NCBI RefSeq assembly: GCF_000485595.1
Contig: NW_014577753.1
Coordinates: forward strand, 11,900 to 43,152
Source of the DNA: Priapulus caudatus
Lineage: Eukaryota; Priapulida; Priapulimorpha; Priapulimorphida; Priapulidae
Direction of reading: 5' to 3'
DNA: 31,253 nt
The translations under genes and the position numbers were made by a program. This document shows positions 18,858-28,092 of this stretch, one piece after another. The notes under the pieces are model-generated. The model did not search any database, was not told the origin of the DNA, and saw only the letters and a list, made by a program, of their open reading frames with translations. Within the stretch, counting starts at the first letter, position 1; the number at the start of each line of letters is the position of its first letter.

Positions 18858-19823
18858 TTAACACAAAATCAAGCATCCATACAGAACATCAGCTGCTAGT
18901 GCCTGCTTTGAGATGTCATAGTCAGTACTGTCTTCATAGCACTCCTCCTCTGACCAATATGCAATATTATAATGACTGCCTCCCTTCTTTCTTTTCAGTT
19001 TTTCAATCTTTCCAGACCAGACGGTCTTCAGACTGGTGTCCTTAAGCCCTGTGTAGACATCATGTGGAAGATCTGGGAACGCTGTTTGAATGTCATTAAT
19101 GTCAATGTCTTTGAACTTCTTTTCCACATCGTTTCTTTCCTTTTCACTTCTCCTTTGTCGCTTATTTGCCAGCCTTATTGACATTTCTTTTCTCATCTCA
19201 CTGTCTTTCATCCTATTTGCTTTTCTTTTTCTTCTTGCTTCCCTATTGACCACATTACAATTTGTTCTCGTTTCTCTTGATACATATCGTCCAGCCATTG
19301 TAGAACTATGTTTTTCTTTGCACGCATTCTATCAACAAGGAAGTTAACATTTGCATGTTTAGCTCGATCTCTCCCTGCACTATACATGCCCATGAGTTCT
19401 TCTGAATGAATGTTGTGCAGTCTTGCTGAAAGCGTTGTCTTTCGGAACTCATCTGAGACAGACATCTCAAAATAGCGTTTGTACTGACGTTCCAACACTC
19501 CCACTATCGCATGTAAGCAAGATGACATCATTCCACTGAACAACTCCTGATCCACAAGTTGCTTTCTCAGCTTCTTCAAAGTGTCATCATCACCACCAAG
19601 ATCCCTCTCAAGTCGTTGGTTTGCTCAAGAATGGTCAATGGGTTGGCGGCTGCTTCCTTCAGACGAGCAATGTCCTTCACCACATGGATGCCATCAATGA
19701 GGGTGAGGTTACTCTTGGCTGCAGTATAAAATATCTGCATCCATGGGCCAGTGAGCACTTTACCGAGGAGGCCTAAAACCTGCATTTCAATGACTGCAGT
19801 CCTACTACTGAAGTCCTTTTTGA

Positions 19824-19922
19824 GACTGGGTACCAGGCCACCACATGTAACAGATCCTGTTGTAAAGAAGTCCAAGAAAAGTTGATAATGATGGAACAAT
19901 TTTCCACAGATGTGGAAAAGAA
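19824..19922 (+). repeat. 99-bp direct repeat, left copy
   Basis: By eye identical base for base to 21,058-21,156. Both encode the KLFHHYQLFLDFFTTGSVTC part of the transposase-like gene. The two copies bracket a 1,135-bp insert, so one copy is a duplication of the target. Confidence 0.95.
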
Positions 19923-20393
19923 AAAAAACAATCTGTTACCTGTATTTGTCCCTCCCGTCTACTCGACTGGGTATAGTCTCCGTCGTGTAATGGTGTTGGT
20001 AAACGCGGGCCTAACACACGGCGCACCTTGTGCCCGTGCTTGTGTGTTTGTGACGGTGTACAGATGTGGTTATAAAAGCGATATGGCGATAGTTGAGAGC
20101 CGGGGGCAACGGTCACACGTAGGAAAATATTTATCTTCTGATTTAATTCACCTATCGTACGTCGGGCATTAGTAAATAGAGGCTAGGCAAATGTTTTACG
20201 TCGTGCAATGCGGTTACATAATCATGTGTAATAATCACTATTAAACGTAGCAAAGGTAGTTGTTGGGGGGAGGATGTTAAAACAACTAGTAAATATATTG
20301 CACGAATGTCATGATTTAGCAAACATGTAATGTCTACACGTAGTATACGCAACTTAAGTGTGAACACGATTATTTGTATCGTTATATACACAT
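19921..20393 (+). mobile_element. Interspersed repeat, copy B
   Basis: Second copy of 7,266-7,793, also beginning with an A-run and ending at GTTATATACACA; it lacks about 50 bases present in copy A near 7,590-7,640. It forms the left part of the insert in the transposase-like gene. Similarity is very high, which implies fairly recent activity or duplication. Confidence 0.85.
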
Positions 20394-20678
20394 AGTCAGG
20401 CACTGGCATGCCGAACTTCTCACCAGCCTCTTGTATGAGTCTGTACTCTGCGGAAAATTAATGTCAAGTTAGCAGGAGAGATTGTGGGCATTGGAAGATG
20501 CGACATGAGATAGATTCGAGGAGTAGATAGTAGATAGTAGAGGAGAGATGGTAAAAACACTTCTGGCAATATATCTGCAGCTCTCCGATCAGATCGATCA
20601 CACAGTGACAGACACAGATACGTTGTTGTTAATTCGTACAATTTTTGATGTTTTTTACTGTTATGTCGGAAGGTTTGT
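20394..20678. other. Insert middle: exon-like scrap and unique sequence
   Basis: On the minus strand an acceptor-like TTTTCCGCAG (20,448-20,457) precedes a short open stretch encoding YRLIQEAGEKFGMPVPDY (20,395-20,447), which looks protein-like but which I cannot assign. The rest (to 20,678) holds a TAGATAGTAGATAGTAG run and nothing else recognisable. Confidence 0.35.
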
Positions 20679-21057
20679 GTGTGAGCGCGCGTGTGGGTGT
20701 GTGCGCGTGCGTGAGTGAGTGATTGTGCGCGCGTGCGTGTGCTTATTTGTGCGCGCGGACGTGTGCGTATTTGTGCGCGCGGACGTGTGCGTAGGCCTAT
20801 TTGTGCGCGCGGGCGTGTGCGTATTTCTGCGCGGGCGGGCGTGTGCGTATTTGTGCGCGGAAGTGTACGTATTTGTGCGCGGAAGTGTACGTATTTGTGC
20901 GCGGAAGTGTACGTATTTGTGCGCGGGTGTGTGCGTATTTGTGCGCGGGCGTGTACGTATTTGTGCGCGAACGTGTACGCATTTGTGCGCGGGTGTGTAC
21001 GTATTTGTGCGCGAACGTGTACGCATTTGTGCGCGGAAGTGTACGTATTTGTGCGCG
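20679..21057. repeat. 22/24-bp GC-rich minisatellite
   Basis: Units GTGCGCGGAAGTGTACGTAT + TT (22 bp), with 24-bp variants (GTGCGCGCGGACGTGTGCGT + ATTT) on the left. About 16 copies. All long ORFs here (AHKYVHFRAQIRT on the minus strand, VRICARGCVR on the plus strand) are readings of the repeat. Confidence 0.95.
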
Positions 21058-21156
21058 GACTGGGTACCAGGCCACCACATGTAACAGATCCTGTTGTAAA
21101 GAAGTCCAAGAAAAGTTGATAATGATGGAACAATTTTCCACAGATGTGGAAAAGAA
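21058..21156 (+). repeat. 99-bp direct repeat, right copy
   Basis: Partner of 19,824-19,922. Taking out one copy plus the insert rejoins the gene in the same reading frame at this point, so the insert postdates the intact junction. Confidence 0.95.
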
Positions 21157-22863
21157 TGTGTAAGCGATTCCCTCTGTATCTTGGGATCAGTCCTTTTGAA
21201 AGATTGTTGTCTTCAAGGAAAGTTTTGAACCCCTTCGGATCGCCTTTACCATTTTTATAGCGTAGTTTATTGACTTGCAATACAATATTTGCAATCAAAC
21301 AGTCATTCCCATACACCTCACCCTTTGATGTCTCTAAGGATTTGAAAGTGCTTCTGCATGTACTTGCAATAGTATCCAAAGGATGTAAATGACAGTTCAA
21401 CTGGTTTAATGACTTATTCCAGGTTTCATTCACCTTCTAATTGTAGCTTGATTGACAGTAGCACGATCAGTCATTATGTTGGAAATATTCTCGATTATCG
21501 TAGAGCGGCAAAATTGATATTCCTCATGATGGAAATCTGCATATACATCAGCCATGTTGTCTATGGATGATGTAATGTGTCCCTGGTAGTCATCTGCAGT
21601 ACCACCAGGTAGTTCATCGATGGCTATTACTTCACATTCTGTCTCTGTTGTCAGGTGTAGGCTGTTTATGTGTGCCCCTTCCTGTGTTGTAGAATCAAAC
21701 CCCAAGGTAAGGTTCTTTGGCTTCATTGCCAGCTCAGCACTCTTTAGATCTGCAATGGAGTCCATCTCGCGAGTCATTTGTTCCACAGTGGTCCTGTGAG
21801 GAACTGCGCTCAACACCTCACCCCTTCTTCTGGCACTGCTTTCAATTAAGGATGGAATATTTTCTGTGAGGACCTGATTAACCACAGAATCATACACAAC
21901 CATTCTGATTGGAACACCGTAAGTCTTTCCATCTTTCATTGTGCTATTGCTGTTCTCTTTAGATTGGCTACGGTATTTGTCTAAGCTTTCCTCTAGCTCT
22001 AGTTTTTCATTTTGCAAAACAAGGATTAAGTCATCTTTTCCCTTAATTTTATTTTTCAGCTGATTAAACTGTTGTGATACGTTTGAAGCAGCATTCTTTG
22101 CCGTTCGATTTGCTTTGTGCAATGCTTTCAAACGTCTATGCTTGCACAGTTCCTTCTTCAAATCTTCTTTAACAACACCAGCATCACTTTCTTTTAATTG
22201 TTTTTTTTAGATGTGTGATAGTGGCGTCTTTAACCTTCATGGCTATTTTTTTTCGTTTAATGTCCTGCTTTAGATATTTTATTTCAGAACACGAAGGTCC
22301 TGGTGTTTCACATTGTGTAGGATTGACCAGTCCCAATGAAGGAGAATATGGGTTCTCAGATACTTGATCTGAAGTATCTATTTCTTGTTCACAAGAAGCT
22401 ACAGACACTGTTTTAAATTTGCTATTACAAAAGTTTACAAATTTATTCCATTCACTCTCACGTGCTGGCTTTTTGAAGGATTCAAAAGTTTTGCCAATTG
22501 TTCTCACATGATTTAAATTGGTGGTGCAATAGCTGTTAGAAGAGAGGAAATGGCATGAACTGTCTTTGCAACTGACTTTCCATTTTCACAGTAGATATGC
22601 AAAACATGTCCATTTTTCAAGTTTCTATCATTTGGAATAGTACTATATTCATCAGTAAGGTGTTGACGAGTTACTCCAGGTTTTGCCGGGGAGGAGCTAT
22701 TCTTTTTTTCCTTCCCATATTTACTGAAGAAAGACAGAGAAAAGACAATGTTTTATTGTTAATCATTTATTTTTATTAGTTTATTAGTTTATCTTGGATG
22801 TACTTAATTATTACCGTATATGTAATGTATACTGTACGCATTTCAAATGTTACTGTCTACGCA

Positions 22864-23135
22864 GAGTCTAGAGTGTTCACAAGATTTTCTTAGTCACACT
22901 ATGACCTGACCTTTGACCTTGAAATTTTTTGTCGTTTGAGACATTGATATGGACGAACTTTGTAACAAGTTTGGTCAAAATCCGTTGAAGGACGTTGAGT
23001 GTAGAGTGTTCACGATATTTTCTCGGTCCCACTGGGACCTTGACCTTTGACCTCTGACCTTGAAAGTTTTTGACGTTTTAGACATTGATATGGACTAAGT
23101 TTGGTCAAAATCCGTTGAAGGACGTTGAGTCTAGA
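22864..23135. repeat. Tandem duplication (133 and 130 bp) with AGGTCA half-sites
   Basis: Units start GAGTCTAGAGTGTTCAC (22,864), GAGTGTAGAGTGTTCAC (22,997) and a partial one at 23,127. Each ends GGTCAAAATCCGTTGAAGGA followed by CGTT. Each carries TGACCT half-sites spaced by one base: two at 22,907-22,919 and three at 23,041-23,060. No ORF. It lies upstream of the transposase-like gene start, or within its first intron. Confidence 0.85.
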
Positions 23136-23736
23136 TTCTAGAATCTACTCGTCTCGATTTATGAACAAATAAACCCATAACTTTTTATAGAGATAATTAT
23201 CCAAATAGAATACAAAGACCTACAAATACAATGATAAAGAAATTAACTCTAGTTTTCCATTTAAAACGATCAGCTGGGTCTTAACTTATTCATTCACTAA
23301 AAGCTGCTAAGCAAAATAAAGCCTTTCAGCCAATCACGAATGAGAATTACGGTCACGTGGGCAACAAAGTAGCAGGCGGCTTTTTCTTTATGATGGTACA
23401 ACCGTTTTGCAATCCAAAATCATCGAATATATTAATGCCAATCTACATTAACTATCAGATTATCTGATATCTAGACATATCACTAAATCTGTAAAATCCT
23501 CTTTGAAATAATAAAAATACTATTATTACGGCAAAATACCCCATCGTATTCACATCATTTTTTTATTTGCACACACATAATTCATGCTGAAATCATAGGC
23601 AGTCATGCGACATGCGATACGGTGGGGCTAAAAAAAAACACTGTTTGGATCGATAAATTTCAATAAAATTTCACAAGTTCACTCTCAAATAATCAAATAA
23701 TAATATAATCATAGTAAAAACGGATCCTTTACTCAC
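23136..23736. other. AT-rich, no gene recognised
   Basis: AT-rich sequence; near 23,330-23,365 there is AGCCAATCACG and GGTCACGTGGG (CCAAT and E-box words) but no gene to attach them to. Confidence 0.45.
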
Positions 23737-23880
23737 CTTCAGCAAAAATAATGGTGATTTTGATGACCAAATTCAGGAATGCAAATGGAGGGCTGAAGTA
23801 CGACCACTTCTGGCTGTTCTTTGAACTTCGAATGGTTTTTCAAGATGGCTGACTTGTGATTTACGTCATTGTATCGTGTG
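23737..23880 (-). other. Candidate 5' (untranslated) exon of the transposase-like gene
   Basis: On the minus strand a consensus donor (GAAG|GTGAGT, donor at 23,736-23,731) ends a mixed-composition stretch. The acceptor for the ATG-containing exon lies at 22,724-22,725, so a 1-kb first intron containing the AGGTCA repeats would result. The exon start is unknown. Confidence 0.3.
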
Positions 23881-24382
23881 CATGTTTTTAAAAATAAAAA
23901 TCATGTCACACCAAAAAGGATTAAAAAGGGTTCCCCTTGCAGCCGGTGCCCAGAGGCAAGAAACGAAAACGAGGCTGTGCGTAAGTTGGACATCGCCGCC
24001 GCGCGCAGATTGCCACATACCTACAAAATACATTTAATAACTTAATACAACCTACTCAATACTTTTCCCCAAAGTACATACCATAATTTAAAAAATTATA
24101 AATGTACACTCATTGGCCCCAAAAGATTCAAGATACAAGGATTCCCAAAAGTACATGCAATAATTTTACACAATATTGCCCACAGGTTACACTATCAGTA
24201 GTTGTTAAAGTTAGGTATACATATGTTTGATTTGTTCTGATATGTTGATCAAAATAATCATAACAAACCGATCGCCAGTGGTTATAAACTTGGGCGACTC
24301 GCGGTTTAATATACGCCGGTAGCATGGTGTGGCGTATATGTTTAGCTCACCTTGACATCGTCAAGATGTAAGAAAAATAGTA
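23881..24382. other. No gene recognised
   Basis: AT-rich. At 24,343-24,370 an imperfect hairpin, AGCTCACCTTGACATCGTCA then AGATGTAA, borders composite unit copy 2; its relative also borders copy 1 (16,500-16,526). Confidence 0.45.
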
Positions 24383-25032
24383 ATAAAATCGTATCGATGT
24401 CTATATTGCCTCGTATTTCTCTCATTCATACGCTCGTAAATAATTGCGGCCTCCATGTTGTTTTTTAGCATAGCAACTAATCATGATTAGTGGATTTAAT
24501 CATGCTCTTGAGTAGAATTAAATATTGTGATTAACTTAATCATGATTAACTTTAATTACGCTTCGTGAAACCGTAAACAGTCACTTCAATTTAAGTACGA
24601 GAAGTTAACCATGATTAGTGATTTAATCATGATTAAATACTTAAGTATGCTTCGTGAAACCGGCCCCTGTTTGTTCGACTTTCGCCGCTATATCTTGAAA
24701 GGCTCGTTCCTTACTATCTCTATTTTTAAATTCTGGGCTATTTACCATGTACAATCATTCATAATTAGGCCAGATATCTACCAGTTTTCTTTCGATAAAA
24801 CTTCACACACAATACTGGGGCGGCACATCATCAAAATGATTTACACGCATGCGCTGTGAGTACCAGTGTTGAATAAATATACTCAGCGCACGCGCGCACA
24901 CATTGAGTAAAATGACGCGTGAGTCCAAAATTATCAAACACGTTTGATATTGAGTAAAATGACGCATGCGTCAATTACTCCAAAAATTCGCCGCACAGGT
25001 GAGTAAAATGGCGCATGCGGCAATGGCACAAA

Positions 25033-25270
25033 ACCGATGTTTTCAAGTTCAATGTTAGGATGGGCTGGGCAATTTTCTACTACCATATAGCTATCTTTCG
25101 GCCCTGCGTACCCATAGTGCGGTCTAATTTCTCAACCAGCCCGCAAACGTGGCTCCTGTTCACCCATGCTTTTTGTTCGCCTCATAGGACACTGGGAGAT
25201 TTTGCACGTTTTTGAACGCTCGTGGACGTTTGCTTAATCCTACAAATTGTTTTTCACAATGTGAAAAGGG
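25033..25270 (-). pseudogene. Pogo/Tigger transposase fragment, copy 2
   Basis: Homologous to 14,020-14,255, with its own indels. It shares the Glu in place of the catalytic Asp before NCPA, so both copies come from an already mutated ancestor. Confidence 0.7.
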
Positions 25271-25599
25271 AAAAAAATACACGTACTACATAATATAATA
25301 TTAATATATATAAATATATATATTATATATTATCTAATACGACGCGTTACTTCGGTGATGGCACCACCCTCAAATTGAATAGGTTCAATCACAATTTTAT
25401 TCAAAGTATAATAATATTTAATTCACCAAAAACTAGGATAATATCTTTGTGTCTACTTTTTTCATTCAATGAAGGAATGTTGGATTACATACAGTATATA
25501 TTGCCATTGGATTATACTTTGGGTGATAAGATTTATTATACTCCAGTGACGGACCGAAGAAGGTAGGTCAACATGACCCATTGTATGGAATAATTATTG

Positions 25600-26122
25600 T
25601 ATTGTAGACATGAAGGGGGACATGTTAACTAGACTATAGGGTCCAACATACTCATCTGTACCATCAGTAAATTGCTTGTACATTAATGGACGGGAACGCT
25701 TCCGATTAATGTGGCAGGTTCGTCATTGACGGGGCGCTGAATTCTGACGTGTGTCTCGGTCAATAGCCCCTACCACCCCGGGAAATCCAGCGAGTTTGTG
25801 AAAGCCTTCCTTCTGCTTTGCAATTTCACTATCACTAGCAGGTCACTTGATGAATCGGTTTCTTTTCCCGTTTAGAGATTCCGTGACATCCTTGATAATT
25901 CTCGATATGGTTGCTTTCGGAGTTTCGAAAGCATCCCAATTTCGTTCATGAGCGCTCCAGTCGCGTAAAACGTAGAGCTATCAGAAGTTTGTACCATCGC
26001 CGAATTGCGCATGAACGTTTCGTCGGCTCTCTGCAAATCGCTTTCACTATATCATGAAGAAAGGCTATTCCTTTCCTCCCGAACCGGTACCTCTGCCTTA
26101 GCTCCTCGTCATTCAATGTATT
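25600..26122 (-). pseudogene. HARBI1-like transposase fragment, copy 2
   Basis: Homologous along its length to 14,566-15,089 (for example the minus-strand coding of PVNDEPAY near 25,710-25,735), with the same 3' truncation and with many additional single-base indels, so no ORF survives. It carries the uninterrupted sequence at the solo-LTR insertion site of copy 1. Confidence 0.8.
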
Positions 26123-26589
26123 TATAAAATCGTATTGATGTCTGTATTGCTCGTATTTCTCTCATTCATACGCTCGTAAATAATTGGGCCTCCATGTTGT
26201 TTTTTAGCATAGCAACTAATCATGATTAGTGGATTTAATCATGCTCCTGAGTAGAATTAAATATTGTGATTAACTTAATCATGTGTGGCGTTTTTCGTCG
26301 TTTACTGTTCTTCTAACTTTATTCTTAAATCGTGGTTAGACTTCCGCTTCTTCTGGTTCTTTGTATCGCGTTACCCGGCTACGTATACCAGTGCCGCGTT
26401 AGTCATGTTGTCGTTCTTCTTCGTTTTCGTGACCGTATAGTACCTTTTTGCGTTGTGTTCTTGACGCGACCGGCGGTTTACTCGCCAGTCTCTTCGACAG
26501 GTCTGCGGAGTTCGTGAGTGTGCGTGGATGTAGCTCGACAGAGATACGACACAAGTCGAGAATACGTGACGTGGCTTATAAAGAGCCGT

Positions 26590-26595
26590 TTTATT
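26590..26595 (-). terminator. LTR 2 poly(A) signal AATAAA
   Basis: ATCAATAAAACGGC on the minus strand, at the position homologous to 15,332-15,337. Confidence 0.7.
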
Positions 26596-26890
26596 GATGC
26601 AAAACAATTCCGCATTCGCGGAGGTGACATACAATATTAAGTTATGCGGCCTTAGTTTAATATCCAGTTTAAAACCCGACTCCTTCCCCCATTAATAATA
26701 TATTCGCACTGAACGTTCTAGCTACTACATATTACCTAACTCAACGATAAAGCTGGCTGCCTACTGACTACCCTATCATCATTACTATCCTATGAATATT
26801 CTGACCTAACTGCTACTATAATAATGACTGCTCTATGACTCTACATTATGACTGCTCGATGAATACTGACTTTGCTCCGGCAAAGTCCCC

Positions 26891-26900
26891 TATTTATATG
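26891..26900 (-). promoter_or_regulatory. LTR 2 TATA box
   Basis: CATATAAATA on the minus strand, with the conserved GGACTTTGCC downstream, as in the solo LTR. Confidence 0.7.
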
Positions 26901-27296
26901 CTGTCCGCGGATTGAAATGCACATCTCACACCAATCACAATCATTTACTCTCTAAGTTCATTTCCCACGGTAAAAGTTAACATTATACCTCGCGGATTGA
27001 GAAAGGCATATCTCTGGACCAAATGGCAGAGCTTCCCGCCACATCCTTGCGCGCATGGTCAGGGAATGGCCTTGAGCCACTTCGCGCCATATTTTATCTG
27101 CGGCGCGCACGTGCAGTGGCCTTGCTCCACTCGCGCCAGAGTACAATGGTTCATCAAAAGTAATACAATGTTGCTGGTGCGTTCTAAATCTAAAGCCTGC
27201 CCTTGGGCACCCTTAGCAGAAAATAGAAACCCGCGTAATGTGTAATTGAAGTGGCTCTGCTACGTACGCCCCGCGTAACCCGCGGTAACCCGGCGC

Positions 27297-27735
27297 TTGT
27301 TCCGGCCGCCGCCAGCGCGGTGCGGGTATCCGCGCGGGCATGTTCCGCCGGGCGCGGTGCAGGATCCGCGGCGCGTGTTCCGCCGCCGCCGGCGCGGGTG
27401 GGTTATCCGCGGCCGTGTTCCGCCGCCGCCGGCGCGGTGCGGTATCCGCGGCGCGTGTTCCGCCGCCGCGGCGCGGTGCGGGTATCCGAGGCGCGTGTTT
27501 CCGCCGCCGCCGGCGCCGGTGCGGCGGTATCCGCGGCGCGTGTTCCGCCCCGCCGCGCGCGGTGCGGGGTATCCGCGGCGCGTGTTCCGCCGGCCGCGGT
27601 GCGGGTATCGCGGCGGCGCGTGTTCCGCCGCCGCCGGCGCGGTGCGGGTATCCGCGGCGCGTGTTCCGGCCGCGCCGGCGCGGTGCGCGGTATCCGCGGC
27701 GCGTGTTCCGCCGCCGCCGCCGCATACCGCGCAAC
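27297..27735 (-). repeat. U3 minisatellite, 40-41-bp unit, about 11 copies
   Basis: Plus-strand unit GTGTTCCGCCGCCGCCGGCG followed by CGGTGCGGGTATCCGCGGCGC. It occupies the place of the CTCGCCGCCGGCGCACACTA array of the solo LTR; the two share only the CGCCGCCGGCGC core and the period. ORFs up to 205 codons through it are composition artefacts. Confidence 0.9.
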
Positions 27736-27801
27736 CTCCGGTACGGGTTATCCCGCTTCCGGCGCGACCCGGGTGGGCGCACAAATCAGGCCGCCGCTAC
27801 A

Positions 27802-27821
27802 CTGCCCCCCTTCTTCTAGCG
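27802..27821 (-). promoter_or_regulatory. Polypurine tract of element 2
   Basis: CTAGAAGAAGGGGGGCAG on the minus strand directly before the LTR start; conserved with 11,368-11,388. Confidence 0.8.
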
Positions 27822-27917
27822 CGTAGCTCCGTCGCGCTTTGTACCATCCATCATAGCGGCCGCCGCCTGAATCGTGCGCTTTCCCGAGTTTACATTATCA
27901 ACGCGTACAAGTGAATA

Positions 27918-28058
27918 CTTTCCCCCCAAGATTTACATGTAATGACCACACAATACTGAGTCGCGTAATTTACTATTTCCCCCCAAGATTTTCATGTAAT
28001 GACCACACAATACTGAGTCGCGTAAATTGCTATTTCCCCCCATATTTACATGTAATGA
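27918..28058 (-). repeat. 57-bp tandem repeat with G6 purine tracts
   Basis: Unit TTTCCCCCCAAGATTTACAT followed by GTAATGACCACACAATACTG and AGTCGCGTAATTTACTA, about 2.5 copies. On the minus strand each carries GGGGGGAAA, a polypurine-like word, between ORF X and the true polypurine tract. Element 1 has instead a GAAATTACA repeat (11,475-11,560) at the same place. Confidence 0.85.
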
Positions 28059-28092
28059 TCTGCCGCTGTCTGCCGCCGTGATCCGATCCCGT

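Larger units (their letters stand above)
18858..22718 (-). pseudogene. Transposase-like gene of unknown family, frameshifted and interrupted
   Basis: Read leftward from an ATG at 22,718 just after a splice acceptor (TTTCTTCAG). In order: basic start; AKPGVTRQHLTDEYS and HVLHIYCENGKSV; Ser/Thr-rich linker; a Lys-rich coiled-coil zone (about 22,300-21,980); PIRMVVYDSVVNQVLTENIP; TLGFDSTTQEGAHINSLHLT with IDELPGGTADDYQGHI; ISNIMTDRATVNQATIRR; LNCHLHPLDTIAST; KLFHHYQLFLDFFTTGSVTC; LIDGIHVVKDIARLKEAAAN; and a basic C-terminal region. I know similar sequences as multi-copy uncharacterised proteins of invertebrates; the FDSTT and HLHPLD blocks suggest an RNase H-like transposase, but I cannot assign a superfamily. 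At least five frameshifts (near 22,700, 22,200, 21,430, 19,620 and 19,245), plus the insert at 19,923-21,057, break it. Some frameshifts fall in or near A-runs, so sequencing indels are possible. Confidence 0.65.
24383..26283 (-). mobile_element. Composite DNA-transposon unit, copy 2, with direct terminal repeats
   Basis: Same order as copy 1: AATCATGATTAA inverted repeats, CGCTTCGTGAAACCGGCCC, TGACGCATGCGTCA array, Tigger fragment, AT-rich spacer, HARBI1 fragment. The first about 160 bases (24,383-24,544) recur as a direct repeat at its right end (26,124-26,283), a head-to-tail period of 1,741 bases. LTR 2 is inserted at 26,283/26,284, cutting the second repeat. Confidence 0.75.
26284..27801 (-). 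mobile_element. 3' LTR of element 2 (Ty3/gypsy-like family)
   Basis: Same ends as the solo LTR (minus-strand start TGTAGCGGCGGCC at 27,801; end CGCCACA at 26,284). The polypurine tract adjoins its upstream end, so it is the 3' LTR of an element extending past the right edge. Contains 40-41-bp U3 repeats (27,297-27,735), two CCAAT-bearing 86-bp units (26,904-27,060), TATA at 26,891-26,900, AATAAA at 26,590-26,595 and a U5/R block near-identical to the solo LTR around GTGAGTGTGCGTGGATGTAG. It is 1,518 bp against 1,317 for the solo LTR, mostly because of the U3 repeats. Confidence 0.88.

Noticed and set aside
18972-19347. Plus-strand ORFs rich in Phe/Leu/Ser
   Set aside because: Antisense to the Lys/Arg-rich C-terminal part of the transposase-like gene.
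20420-21433. 337-codon minus-strand ORF
   Set aside because: It joins a piece of the transposase-like gene to the 22-bp minisatellite read through its frames (AHKYVHFRAQIRT); an accident of the insertion.
27213-27914. Several Ala/Arg/Pro-rich ORFs of 160-205 codons on both strands
   Set aside because: All run through the 40-41-bp U3 minisatellite; no conserved block.
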